64,000 bases of DNA from Epiperipatus broadwayi (Eukaryota > Onychophora > Udeonychophora > Euonychophora > Peripatidae): NCBI GenBank assembly GCA_028023455.1, contig JAQFVV010012416.1:4011594-4075593 (forward strand), written 5' to 3'. A program made the translations under genes and the position numbers. A model generated the notes under the pieces. The model saw only the letters and a program-made list of their open reading frames with translations, searched no databases and was not told the origin of the DNA. Positions 20,798 to 30,560 of this stretch are shown in pieces; position 1 is the stretch's first letter, and each line of letters opens with the position of its first letter.

Positions 20798-21180
20798 TGA
20801 AGTTTGTGGAAGGATAAATATAAACAAAGTGATTATACAGAAAGTAGGTTCTTGGTTTTATGCTGGGTTTGAGAAAAGATAAGAGGGATTTGGATATAAA
20901 GGCCATGGAGTTGACAAAGATTATGTTGTGGAAATGGGATGGAGCAGGATAGAGAAAAATGTGGAAATGGAAAGGAAAAGTAAAGTGGTTAACAAGTTTC
21001 TTTGGGCATAGTGGCTGAGAGATTCCTCACTCTGAATAAGGAGAAGTCACAACGCATCACATCAAGTTTGTTTCTGATCATTACTTTTTCCTATAATAAT
21101 TATTAACTGTAAAAATTTAATTGTATATGTAAACCTGTTTTTTTTTGTTTTTTTTTTTAAAAGTAAATAAATAAAAGTAA
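20798..21180 (+). other. 3' noncoding end of the non-LTR retrotransposon
   Basis: Still C-poor on the plus strand until about 21,000. T runs at 21,138-21,162 and AAATAAATAAAAG near 21,166 look like a tail, but no clear polyadenylation or target duplication is proven. Confidence 0.45.
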
Positions 21181-21509
21181 TCTATTCTAATTATGAATTG
21201 ATAAATGAAAACAGAGCATTGTATTTCTTTCATTAATTGTAATTATTTATTTTTAAAATATGAAATATATGTTGGAAATTTAAAAAAGGTGGGCACACTT
21301 TAAATGTTTGAATGTATATATATTTTTAAAAAACACCCCTTTACATTTTATGTGACAATTAAATAGTACAACAAGATCCACATATCAGAAGTATTTTGTA
21401 AAACCAATACATTTATCAAAATTTTAAATCGAAGCAGAATTGATTAAAATCTGCAGCAAGTTAAGATAATAAATTGTAATTAATATTGTTGATAAAAGAA
21501 CATTACTTT

Positions 21510-21660
21510 CAATAATTTTTATTAGTCATTCATTAGATCAAACATTATTCATTTAATGAATAATATTTCTCTAGTTTTCACCACACCACCCTCACACAAG
21601 GTAGAAACTAATTTCTATCCGTTTTTAACATCTTGTAAAGGTGTGACAGTAGATTCATTA
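21510..21660 (+). repeat. dispersed repeat G, copy 1
   Basis: Shares TTAGTCATTCATTAGA, AATAATATTTCT, CACTCTCA/CCCTCACACAAGGT and TTTTAACAT-TTGTAAAG with 55,665-55,800 in the same order. No coding content. Confidence 0.55.
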
Positions 21661-21799
21661 TTAAACCAGTGAATTGAACAAAAGAAAATTGTTATAACTG
21701 ATTAATAAATGGAGAGTGAAGCATTCTGAGATTTTATTTTTAGCCTAAATTTAATATAGATTAAAATTAAACAATAAAATTCTTTCAATAATTGAATGG

Positions 21800-22030
21800 T
21801 TTATTGATCAGGAATTCATAAAAAGTTCAAACCCCAGAAATAGCAAAACTGGTTTCCAATTTATGAACTGGGATAGATCGTGTGGGGTTAGAGTAAGTGA
21901 ATGGATTATTGTTTTGGGAATTCACAAGAAGTTTATATACCAGAGATGACAACTGGACCATGATGCTGGACTTTGATCTCCAGATTTGTCCACTCTCCCA
22001 ATGCACCAAGCCATGCAGGACAGTAAAAAT
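21800..22030 (+). repeat. imperfect direct repeat with GGAATTCA...AAGTT blocks
   Basis: GGAATTCATAAAAAGTTCAA at 21,811 and GGAATTCACAAGAAGTTTAT at 21,917 begin two related segments, both followed by a CCAGA-type block and AACTGG. A similar GTTCATAAGAAGTTCAAG block is at 6481. The family is unknown. Confidence 0.4.
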
Positions 22031-22524
22031 ATTTAATAATATTAGATAAAAGAAAATATGCAATGTAAACTACAATTTGACTTAAGCAGAGGTTATCAAT
22101 TACCAAAACACATAATACTACATCTGCAAGAATTAATTTTTTTGCACATACACACTTGATAACATCCTCTCTAAATAAATATTTTTTTAAAAAAACATTT
22201 ATTAGGCTGGAGATTAACACACTTTTAATTTGAATATAAACTTTAAAATTAATTAAAGATTAATATATATACTCAGTACTTTGGGATTAGAGCTGCTGTG
22301 ACATAATCATGATTGGAATGCAGAAATGAACATTATTGTAAGGAAGGCTTAAAAAATCATTTTCCATTCTCAAAGTAATTCTTACATTGTCTTAAATTGT
22401 TATTAAACATTTTTTAAAAATTCTAAATAATTTCATGTAATATAAAATAATTTTACTTTCCTTTTTAGAAGATTGTAAATGTTTTTAATTTGATGTTTAT
22501 TTACAGATTTGTTTCTGAGGTTGA

Positions 22525-22904
22525 GTTCATCAGGAAAACCAAATCATGCATCATATAACTTAATTAGCTTGTATTTACAAATGTAATAAACAAGTGTGCT
22601 AATAACTTTAAACAAGCTTTTTTTGACAAATCCCACAAGATATAGCATTTAAAATCTCTATCTAAAATTATCTCTATCCTCAAACTGGTTTCGAGCTAAT
22701 GGTTTTTATCAGTGAGGTGCTACGACATTCAGATACTAGATCTAAAATATAAACTCAAGCCCAGCATTTATCAAATACTTAACTATTAAGTAGAAAATCT
22801 GAAAATTTCAGATATCTATATGTCTTCAAATCCAACTATCTAACTTAAATAGTCATATGGAACTGAACTAAATTCATATACACCATATTTTAATAGTCTT
22901 AACA
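22525..22904 (+). repeat. foldback family FB-B, single-arm copy
   Basis: Runs from the AATTAGCTTGTATTTACAAA block to the TAGAAAATCTGAAAATTTCA block and beyond to GTCATATGGAAC. The same order occurs in the left arm of the foldback at 22,905 and inverted at 24,996-25,280. It contains a mutated hammerhead-like core on the minus strand. Confidence 0.75.
22689..22712 (-). ncRNA. hammerhead-like core in FB-B, mutated
   Basis: On the minus strand it reads CTGATAA, AAAC-CATTA-GCTC, GAAA. The conserved G of the CUGAUGA box is replaced by A, and two stem II pairs are lost, apparently by G-to-A changes. It is a relic of the better copies in this family. Confidence 0.3.
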
Positions 22905-23088
22905 ATGTAACATCACCAAAGCCTTAAAAGCCAAACTATAATAGTAAGGAAAATCAAGTCATACATCACTGACTTAATTAGCTTGTATTTACAAATGTAA
23001 TGTTATGAGTGTGCTAATAGCTCTGAACAATGCTGCAAGAGAAAGCATTAAAAATCTCTATGTAGAATTATTCCTATCCCCAAACCAG

Positions 23089-23112
23089 TTTTGAGCTAAT
23101 GGCTCTCGTCAG
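23089..23112 (-). ncRNA. hammerhead-like core in FB-B left arm
   Basis: Minus strand: CTGACGA, GAGC-CATTA-GCTC, AAAA. Stem II pairs perfectly over four base pairs with a five-base loop. The C at box position 7 is tolerated in hammerheads, but the change GAAA to AAAA removes an essential G, so this copy should be inactive. Confidence 0.4.
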
Positions 23113-23229
23113 TGATTTGAATACATATAGATGTCTGAAATTTTCAGACTTTCTACTTAATAGAATATTCAATAAATGTTAGGCTTGAGTTTGTATTTTA
23201 GATCCAGTATTTGATGTCCTAGCATCTCA

Positions 23230-23253
23230 CTGATGAAAACCATTAGCTTGAAA
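23230..23253 (+). ncRNA. hammerhead-like core in FB-B right arm
   Basis: CTGATGA, AAAC-CATTA-GCTT, GAAA. Both invariant boxes are intact. Stem II keeps three of four pairs. Together with the copies at 23,089 and 25,160 it suggests an ancestor CTGATGA-GAGC-CATTA-GCTC-GAAA. Confidence 0.4.
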
Positions 23254-23689
23254 CCAGTTTGGGAATAGAGATAATTATAGTTAGAGATTTTAAATGCTTT
23301 TTCTTGTGGCATTTATCAAAAAAGCTTGTTTAGAGATATTAGTATGCTCATTATATTATATTTGTAAATACAAGCTAATTAAGTCACATGATGTATGACT
23401 TGGTTTTCCTTACTATTACAGTTTGGCTTTTAAGGCTTTAGTGATGTTATGTTACTAAGGCTATTGGAGTACCCCTGTGCCAGTACTCATATGGACATAA
23501 ACTAAATAATTTCAACTACTGATAACTAATAATAATAAATGTTTATTTACACAAACTGATATTAACATATTTACAACAACTGACATTAGTGTATTTAGGT
23601 TACATATATACTCTTACTAATAATTTAATATACGAATTACAGTACTTACGATTACAACAAGTTTAATATATTAATAATATGCTTACATA

Positions 23690-24010
23690 ATCTGGCCTTG
23701 CAGCTTATGACAAATAATAATAAAGCATGGATGGCCTCTTTAAGTCCCTAGTTCCGCTTTGGCACCTTCAGTGGCAGAGTTCACTGGATCACAAGTTCTG
23801 ATTTCAGCCGGCATACCGTCTTCTGCTTAAACTGCTATCTCGTGATGATTTTCTTGTTCTCACTGGACCTTAAATACCGCTCTTCTCATCCATGCACAGG
23901 AGTCTGGGATAGCCCTGTATTGCTTCAGGTCCATGTTCCAAACTGCTATTTCTCTGAGGTTCGTGAGTTTCCCACACAGAGGAGGGGGGATAAAACTGGA
24001 AATGCTTATC
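23690..24010 (-). promoter_or_regulatory. GC-richer segment with minus-strand TATA box, possible promoter or solo LTR
   Basis: This 320 bp stretch is visibly richer in G and C than its surroundings. On the minus strand TATTTAAGG lies at 23,876-23,868, and the A of a TCATCAC initiator-like site is 30 bp downstream (23,846). An AGACGG block further down resembles an arthropod DPE but is two bases off the strict spacing. The segment lies between two FB-B copies and next to a TA-flanked transposon, so an LTR of a retrotransposon is as likely as a host promoter. The open frames across it on the plus strand have no family resemblance. Confidence 0.3.
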
Positions 24011-24116
24011 TCTTTTCTTATCTTTAGATATGTATCTTTAAAGTATTTAACTTTCTATTACTTGCTGATATTATATTATAGCGCAATACAAATACATAGC
24101 AGCTATTATATTAATA

Positions 24117-24990
24117 CACCTGGATCTCGTTTTACATGATAGATAGGTTCCTCAGAAAACACACGCAAACGAAATCATGCAAAAATAGATGTAACTTACA
24201 TTGAAAAAGGGGGGATGCGGTCTGTGATTTTTCAAAATTCGCACAAAAGCAAAGCACCAACATAAAATTACTTTAAAATTCGCGCAAAAAAAAAAAAAAT
24301 AAGGAAATAAAATATGACTAATAACAAATTTCAAATTTGAAAAAAATTGATACAAGACAAACTTTTTTTAACTATAATGTTTAATTTTATTCAAAATAAT
24401 ATATTTTTATGCATAATTTACAGTACAGTAATTTACATTTTTTTATACATGTTTTAATTATTATGATTTTCTGGTGACAACATAATTAGTAATTAATCTT
24501 TGAGACAATGATTTTATTAATTGTTTATGAATCTCACAATATCCAGACATACAACCATTTAGCTCTCGTTGGAATTTAAGAGCATGTTAATGATTAGTGT
24601 CATTAATAAGAAAATAATAATTGATTATGTTTTTTTTTAAAAAGCAAAAACAGAATGTGATTTAAAATGCAAAATTAACACGCACAATGTTTGAACAAAT
24701 TTACATTATAATCTTGTAAAATTTAATATGTGTATACATAAAATGTAGAAATCATGATTTTAATTTTATTATTGCATAAAATCTTACTATTATAAAGCAC
24801 TGAAAATATTGAAATTACTAAGATGAAAGTCGAATTCCAATAATGTGCTATTACTTTCAATATAACGTAAGTGTGCAAAATTTATTATTTAAAGTAATAG
24901 CGCATTATCGGAAATCGACTTCCGGTGAAACACGAATCGCGTAACTTCAAAATCGTGTTAAATAAGTCCGCGTAAAAAGAGACCCAAGTG
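24117..24990 (+). mobile_element. TIR DNA transposon, TA-flanked, copy 2
   Basis: Starts CACCTGGATCTCGTTTTACA and ends AAAAAGAGACCCAAGTG, with TA on each side (24,115-24,116 and 24,991-24,992). It shares the TGACTAATA and ACAAGACAAAC interior with the copy at 3590. It retains many CpG sites (GCGTAA, TCGCG, CCGCG) that have decayed to TG/CA in the other copies, so it is nearer the ancestral sequence. No ORF. Confidence 0.8.
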
Positions 24991-24995
24991 TATAT

Positions 24996-25280
24996 AGTGT
25001 ATCTGAATTTAGTTCTGTCCCATTTGTCTATTTAAGTTAGATAGCTGGATTTGAAAACATGTAAATGTCTGAAAATTTCAGATTTTATCCTTAGTATTCA
25101 ATAAATGCTGGGCTTGAGTTTGTATTTTAGATCTAGCATCAGAATGTCTTAGCATTTCACTGATGAGAGCCATTAGCTTGAAACAGGTTTGGGGATGGGG
25201 ATAATTCTAGATAAAGATTTTAAATGCTTTCTCTTGTGGCATTTATGGAAAAAGATTTGTTTAGAGCTATTAGCACACTA
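24996..25280 (-). repeat. foldback family FB-B, single arm in inverted orientation
   Basis: Inverted relative to 22,525-22,904, and inserted directly next to the TIR transposon end. It carries the best preserved hammerhead-like core in the window (25,160-25,183). Confidence 0.75.
25160..25183 (+). ncRNA. hammerhead-ribozyme-like core, best copy (FB-B)
   Basis: CTGATGA (25,160-25,166), stem II GAGC (25,167-25,170) with loop CATTA and strand GCTT (25,176-25,179), then GAAA (25,180-25,183). All four stem II positions pair (G-U, A-U, G-C, C-G), and both invariant hammerhead boxes are intact. A possible stem I is AGCATTT (25,151-25,157) with AAATGCT (25,222-25,228), 7 bp. A stem III and a UH cleavage site between them could not be assigned with confidence. 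It may be a partial relic, or part of a dimeric or permuted ribozyme. Confidence 0.5.
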
Positions 25281-25858
25281 GTTATATATATTTTTATTAA
25301 ATATAAACACAATATATCATAATTTAACTCTAATTCCTCTTTTTTCAATAAGTAACATCTTAGATATGCTTAATTAACACATGCGATTAAAGATAAGCTG
25401 TATTATGAATAAACAGAGAGAAAAAATAAAAACTTTTATCTAATTAAATTGCTAATTATTTTTAACACTGATAAAAAGTAAAAAAAAAAACGGACTTTAG
25501 TCATACGTGTAATTTCACACTTCAATGACTAATTTAAAATCACACTTTTGCTTTGTAAAATCTAAATGAGCAATCAGAGAACACCAGAGCTCAATATTCT
25601 AATAATAATTAATACTACATAGTTAAAAATGTTAATAAAAAAAATCTATAAATAAATGACATTATTAAATTTGAATAAAAATTGACTTGTAAAAAAAAAT
25701 ACTTCTAATGAATTTTCAGTGTTTAAATTGGAAGTGCAAAAATAAAGTTTCAAAAATATAAATAAAAAGTTTCATCTACAAGAAACAAAAAAATAAACAA
25801 ATTATAGCAATTACATTTGAACCTAAGACAATCTGACAAAACAAATTAAAAAGGCATC
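25281..25858. other. no recognised feature
   Basis: AT-rich, A-run rich sequence. Nothing supportable. Confidence 0.4.
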
Positions 25859-26001
25859 ATAGTATATACTAAAATCTTCAATAAGATGATTTAGAAGTGG
25901 AAATAATTTAATAAAGTAACAAATTACGCATTTTTATTTTATTAAATTGTATCCACTTCTTCTAAATCATCTTAATAAAGTTTTTAGTATATACTATAAA
26001 G
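25859..26001. repeat. small foldback element (arms about 60 bp)
   Basis: ATAGTATATACTAAAA opens the left arm, and TTTTTAGTATATACTAT closes the right arm. GATGATTTAGAAG is mirrored by CTTCTAAATCATC. The 17 bp loop contains AAATTACGCATTTTT, a sequence that reappears directly after the right arm and again as the target duplication of the neighbouring SINE. Confidence 0.75.
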
Positions 26002-26020
26002 TAAAAAATTACGCATTTTT

Positions 26021-26117
26021 GTCAAGCGTTGGTGGCCTAGTGGTTAGCATGGCTGTCTTCCAAGCAGCTGGCCCGGGTTCGCTTCTCGGTCGACGCATTT
26101 GACATATGAAAAAAAAA
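26021..26117 (+). mobile_element. tRNA-Gly(UCC)-derived SINE, copy 2 (best preserved)
   Basis: The tRNA part (26,026-26,097) folds as a cloverleaf: acceptor GCGTTGG with the complementary TCGACGC, D-arm with TGGCCTAGTGG box A, anticodon loop CTTCCAA (anticodon TCC) on a GCTGT/GCAGC stem, and T-arm CCGGG-TTCGCTT-CTCGG. It is preceded by GTCAA and followed by TTTGACATATG and A residues. Flanking direct repeats of 18 bp, AAAAAATTACGCATTTTT on the left with one C/T difference on the right, show retroposition. It could still look like a tRNA gene to a scanner, but the duplications and tail make it a SINE. Confidence 0.85.
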
Positions 26118-26129
26118 TTACGTATTTTT

Positions 26130-27230
26130 AATTAATTTGAATGCTTTCTTTTTTTTATTATCAAATTAGTCATTTTAAACATATGCTAAAAAATAATATC
26201 TTTATGTTTTTTAACTTGGCAATAAGAGATATTTTGGTGCCAGGTTATTTCATAAGTCTTCCATTAGAAATCTTAATATATATATTGCATAGAAACATAT
26301 TTAGTTGTAACATATTTTAGAAATAACTGAATAACTGAATGAAGTTTTCTTTTAAAAAAATTGCTAACTTTTAAGAATAAATCATGGTTAAATTATTTGT
26401 CAGCAATGGGTATTCATGATTTAAATGCACATTATAAATCAATGTTTTCAATAAAAGTTATCTACCAAAATCTATCTGACGGTAACAGATTTTTGACATT
26501 TCTTAATGGTAAGGAGTACTGAGCTATTTTTTAGTTATGTTTGTACATTTTGGTCACTACAATGACATTTATTTGACCAATCTAATTGAATCTTATTTAC
26601 TGACCAATAGTAGTTGTTCTTACTGGGATACTATAGATTGGCTATTCAAAAAAATTAACGTTGTACTGCTAATTTCCATTTACCAGATAAAAGTTTCTAG
26701 TTATATCTCAATTTGAAGTTAAGATCGGTTGCATAATAGGTGAATACATTGGGAGATGATGATGGTGATGATTATATAATGTAAAGAAATAATAGAAGAA
26801 TTAAAAATAGCTTCATAATCTATTTATGCAGTTCTTATTACTCTAAATAATAATCATTCTTATTTTAGTGAAACTTATCAAATTGAGCACTCAAGGTGCA
26901 TAGTAGTAAGATTAAAGCCTTATATATATATATGCTGACCATGCGCTTGATAAGAATTAATATTTACATCCTTTTTTTTAAAATATAGTAATTTAGAACT
27001 AATTTTGTAATAGATTAAATTTTAAAAAGTCATAATAATGTATATATTATTGTCATAGTATTGCATAGAATTCTTGGAAGTTATATAAAATGCTTAAAAC
27101 TTCAAAACAATAAACATCACATGACCGCTGCCTCTTATGCTTGCAATATATATAGTGAGTTTTGCTGTTCAAAATAATGTATAAAATTATCTTTAAACAT
27201 TTCCTAGATATTCTATAGATTCAGATAGGT
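26130..27230. other. no recognised feature
   Basis: AT-rich sequence without supportable gene. Confidence 0.4.
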
Positions 27231-27231
27231 C

Positions 27232-27295
27232 AGCAATATGAGATGGCACTGAGAGTAGTGGGTCGTGTGAAAGTCTGAGTTCGAATCCCGCATAT
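27232..27295 (+). repeat. possible tRNA-derived fragment
   Basis: A consensus box B, GTTCGAATC (27,279-27,287), follows GATGGCACTGAGAGTAG, a weak box A. No cloverleaf could be drawn, and no target duplication is evident. Confidence 0.35.
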
Positions 27296-27384
27296 ATTAC
27301 ACATGTAAATGCATGTTTAAACTTGTACAATGTATTAAGTTAGACAAGAAAAGAAATAATTAAACTTCAGCAAAAAGCTTATTT

Positions 27385-27560
27385 TTCTATATTGGCAGAA
27401 TATTACTTGCTTATTACCAAATATTTTTTTCATATATTAATTAAACATAGTTTAGATACACATCTATAAACAAACAAAAACAAGATATTAAGTAAAAAAT
27501 TTACTATGATTGTTTAAATTTAATTTAGAAGTACTACAATTTTCTTTCTAGTTATTTATA
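27385..27560 (+). repeat. dispersed repeat K, copy 1
   Basis: Shares AAGTAAAAA-TTTACTA, ATTGTTTAAATTT and TTTTCTTTCTGGTTA-like blocks with 37,640-37,800 in the same order. No coding content. Confidence 0.5.
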
Positions 27561-27879
27561 TATTGTGATCCTTGGCTTTGCCAAGAAAGCTATTGTTTCG
27601 TTATTGCTGATATTTAACTTTTAAAAAAAAAGAAAAAAAATTTCTAAGAAAAATTTATTAAATGAACTGTATCTATAACTTATCTCAGCACAGATAAGCT
27701 TAAATAGTCAATGATTGTCATGAATATATAATATGTTTTAATTGCTGGCTTTGCTAAAATATTTTAAATTTATAATTAAAGCATAGGATAATAAGTTAAA
27801 TCCAAAATATAGCAAATCATATTGAATTTTAAATTATTTAATACAAGTTATAATAACTAGAAAAAACGTTTTTTTAAGA

Positions 27880-27985
27880 AATTAAAATGAACTGGCTCTG
27901 AAAAAGACTGCAGGACAGTCGAAATGTATGTGTATGTATATATGTATAAATAAAGAGTTTTACTAAAAAGTATTCAAAGTGGTTT
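27880..27985 (+). repeat. retroelement-tail-like repeat with degenerate hammerhead-like box
   Basis: CTGAAAAAGACTGCAGGACA, GTCGAAATG, then AATAAAGAGTTTTACT-AAAAAGT. The segment matches 56,345-56,440, where the box reads CTGATGA. GACTG and CAGTC can pair as stem II ahead of GAAA. This arrangement recalls Penelope-like element ends, but no coding part is attached. Confidence 0.4.
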
Positions 27986-28239
27986 GGATAAATTGTATTT
28001 ATAGAATAGTTTCTGAATTAGTTAACCTCTTTTTTGCTGATTATTTTATTGACCAAGTGAGGTAAAAGTCTAAACTTTTAATCGGTCAATTCACAAACTC
28101 AAGCATCAAAATATATTCATCTTTTACTATTATATTCATTTGTAAAAAGTATATTAATAATTTGTCAGGTTATGAAAATGAGTGAAAGTTTTTTCAAAAA
28201 TAAATTTTTATTTATAATTATAAAAATATTCGATAGTGG
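27986..28239. other. no recognised feature
   Basis: AT-rich, nothing supportable. Confidence 0.4.
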
Positions 28240-28760
28240 CAAATCTAAAATGAACGTTAGTCACCAACGAAAAAGTTTTGCTGACGTCAGTGATTTATTT
28301 CCCAATTTTATATTGCGAATAAGTAAATAATTTTTTGCTAAAGTCTTAACTATTTTTCTAAAATAATTTTATTTTTAGCATATTTTATCAAAACAATTTA
28401 TAATAAGTCAAAAAATACTTTTAAAATGGTCTAAAACATTCGTTTATCATTTTCGAAATGAAAGAAAAGACATCGTGATGGTGAAAGTTATTGACAAGTG
28501 AATTTTTTTGTTTTCAATAGTGGAGAACCAATCAACAGTTAGAATGGACTGCCTCCTCCTTTTGTTAGAGCTTCAATGTCAGTTTTATTGATTTTTTACT
28601 TGTAAAATAATTCAAGAGAGGCAGCATCTTATGGAACTTTTTATAACCTTTCAAATGACGGCAAAATTTTTAATGTAACGTTAAAAATGACGAGATTTGA
28701 ATGACAGGAAGCCATCATGTTTTTAGCCATAACTAGCAACCAATGGTTAATATTGATTAA
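28240..28760. promoter_or_regulatory. CpG-retaining stretch with CRE and CCAAT motifs
   Basis: TGACGTCA, a full palindromic cAMP-response/ATF site, is at about 28,283. AACCAATCAAC (about 28,526) and AACCAATGG (about 28,738) are CCAAT boxes. CpGs (ACGTTA, TTCGTT, TCGAAA, ATCGTG, GACGGC, AACGTTA, GACGAG) are denser than in neighbouring sequence. There is no TATA box or ORF. It could be a CpG-poor-genome version of a host promoter. Motif presence alone is weak evidence. Confidence 0.25.
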
Positions 28761-29750
28761 ATTAATTTAAATGTTAAAATTTAAGGAATAGTTAGTAGAT
28801 TTCAAATAGAATATTTTATTTAAACTAATTGGTAAGAGTAATCAGTCGATTTATTAAATAATAGTATTAAAATTAATAGATTAAACTAAATTGGTTTAAT
28901 TTAGAAATTGATAAGTAAGTTACTTGCTATTTAAAAAAAATTAAATTAAATAGTTAAAAGATAGGAAATGAGTGCTTACAATAATAATTTTAAACTTTTA
29001 TTTGTGAATAGAAATATTTCTTTAATGTGTGGCATTTAATGTATTAATATATATATTAAGAGTATTTTATTTGGTTAAAAATTTCTAAAACTATTCATTC
29101 ATATAATTTAAATTAGTTTAAAGAAGTTGATAAAATTAAATAATTTTTTTTTAAATTTGACATTATAACTAGATATTTGTAAAATTCCACAGTACCACAT
29201 AATTATTTGGCTAGCATATTGGTAAATTTAGATTTGGATTATAAAAACTAATCAACTGTTGATTTAAGGGTGGAGAAATCAATAGGAAGTGATATTTCTT
29301 GTCAATGAGAATGTTTGACAACAGCAAGTTATATCATGATGTGCACACATATATATTTAGGAAGAAGTGTATTAAAAAAAGCAGGGGCAGCAAGAGAAAA
29401 GAAAAATACCAAAGGGAAAAGTTTATTTTCCTGATTATAAAATTTGCAGACAAAGGTAAATTTAAAAACCAAAGTAAAGTGTAAAATTTAATATGCATAT
29501 GTAAATTTATTTATAACAGGCATTAATTCTCATCCGAAATTAATCAGGGGATCTAAATCAAATGTTAAAGAAAGAATTTATAAACAAGATGTCAATTAAT
29601 GGTACATCGATAATAAAAACTTTGTTTTCTGGAGCCAAAGTATTACAGATATTACTTTTAAGTTATTCTAATTCATTTTAAAATGTTATTCATTCTGAAC
29701 TGTTTAAATTTATTATTTGGAAGCAGATGTATTGTAGGCTTCACTTAGTG
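28761..29750. other. no recognised gene
   Basis: AT-rich. The Lys-rich plus-strand frame at 29,299-29,484 has no family resemblance and looks fortuitous. Confidence 0.35.
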
Positions 29751-29751
29751 T

Positions 29752-29945
29752 AAGTACTATTTACTAAGGCTGTAACTTCAAGAATATGCATGTAAAATGC
29801 GATATTAGGGACCTCTACAGGTCTTAACCACAAGCTTATGCTTTGGAAGAAAAGAGGGAACCTCTCTTTACTTCAATCTACTTTCTATTTAAATAGGTGA
29901 AGCTGAAGCGGTTAGATCTGAGAGTGTGAAGTACATAATGTTAAT
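29752..29945 (+). repeat. family FB-D, copy 2
   Basis: Begins ACTAAGGCTGTAAC, continues AATATGC, AAAATGCGATA-TAGGGACCTC, TCTTAACCACAAGCTTA and later AATAGGTGAAGC and GTGTGAAG. Its first 80 bp correspond to one arm of the perfect palindrome at 54,639. Confidence 0.7.
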
Positions 29946-30414
29946 CTTCTATTGTAACTTATTAAGGTAATAGGATCCCTCAGAAACTTTTAAAATGTAT
30001 TGTCTTTTATTCCAGAGAAAATTCTTTAAGAAACTAAATATTCATGAAAGAGAAAACTTGTTGTGAATGTTAATTATTTTATTATCATAATAATTAAATA
30101 AGTGCTTATCGTATTGACTAAAAGGGAAAATAAGTTATTGAGACTTTCACTTATAAATTAATATTCCTAATTGGGAGAATTATTGATGTAGAAGTTATGT
30201 CTTTGGTAAAGTATTATATAATTAACAAAGATTATTATTTTTTATGAATGACCGTGTGTAATAGTTGCTTTAAATATGCTTGAATTTAGAAAAGAAAGTT
30301 TTAACCTAACCACTACATGAAAATAGTTGAATAAACTGTATATGTAAATGTTTCATTCATGAAAAATCACTTAATTATAGAAGAGATGTGTGATAAATGT
30401 TATATGAATATGGC

Positions 30415-30560
30415 TTAAAAATCGATCTAACTTGAAAGAAAATATTTAGGAGCAAACTGCTATATTAAATGTTGTGTTTGAAAACCTTACTTAAATTGAA
30501 AGAGAAATGAAATATTCTGGAGCAAGCCATACTATTAAATATTGTGTTGAGAAAAACCCT
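30415..30560 (+). repeat. imperfect tandem duplication, unit about 70 bp
   Basis: GAGCAAACTGCTATATTAAATGTTGTGTTTGA and GAGCAAGCCATACTATTAAATATTGTGTTGAG are longer than can be quoted exactly; key shared blocks are GAGCAA, TATTAAAT-TTGTGTT and AAAACC. The unit resembles part of FB-E. Confidence 0.45.

Larger units (their letters stand above)
15345..21180 (+). mobile_element. decayed non-LTR retrotransposon with esterase ORF1 (CR1/L2-like layout)
   Basis: Domain order on the plus strand: coiled coil (15,499), SGNH esterase (15,763-16,309), AP-type endonuclease (about 16,505-17,310), reverse transcriptase (about 18,880-19,941) and C-terminal region with a Cys/His zinc-like motif (to 20,797), then a noncoding end with T and A runs near 21,180. 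About 1.2 kb of foreign antisense DNA interrupts it at 17,447-18,668. A short segment at about 15,372-15,425 resembles the C-terminal zinc motif of the same element and may be the end of an upstream copy. Stops and frameshifts mean it is inactive. An ORF1 with a GDSL/SGNH esterase is known from CR1/L2-type elements. The clade assignment is inference. Confidence 0.8.
22905..23465. repeat. foldback element FB-B, complete two-arm copy
   Basis: The left end reads AACATCACCAAAGCCTTAAAAG, slightly longer than the core AGCCTTAAAAGCCAAACT that is mirrored at the right end by AGTTTGGCTTTTAAGGCTTTAGTGATG. Arms of about 230 bp (22,905-23,140 and 23,230-23,465) enclose a loop of about 90 bp. Each arm carries a hammerhead-like core, one per strand orientation. 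Confidence 0.85.

Noticed and set aside
26026-26097. Functional tRNA-Gly(UCC) gene
   Set aside because: The cloverleaf is good, but the GTCAA leader, GACATATG-A tail and 18 bp target duplications match the SINE copies at 10.0 and 57.7 kb.
29299-29484. Lys-rich 61-codon ORF
   Set aside because: Composition-driven open frame without family resemblance or promoter.
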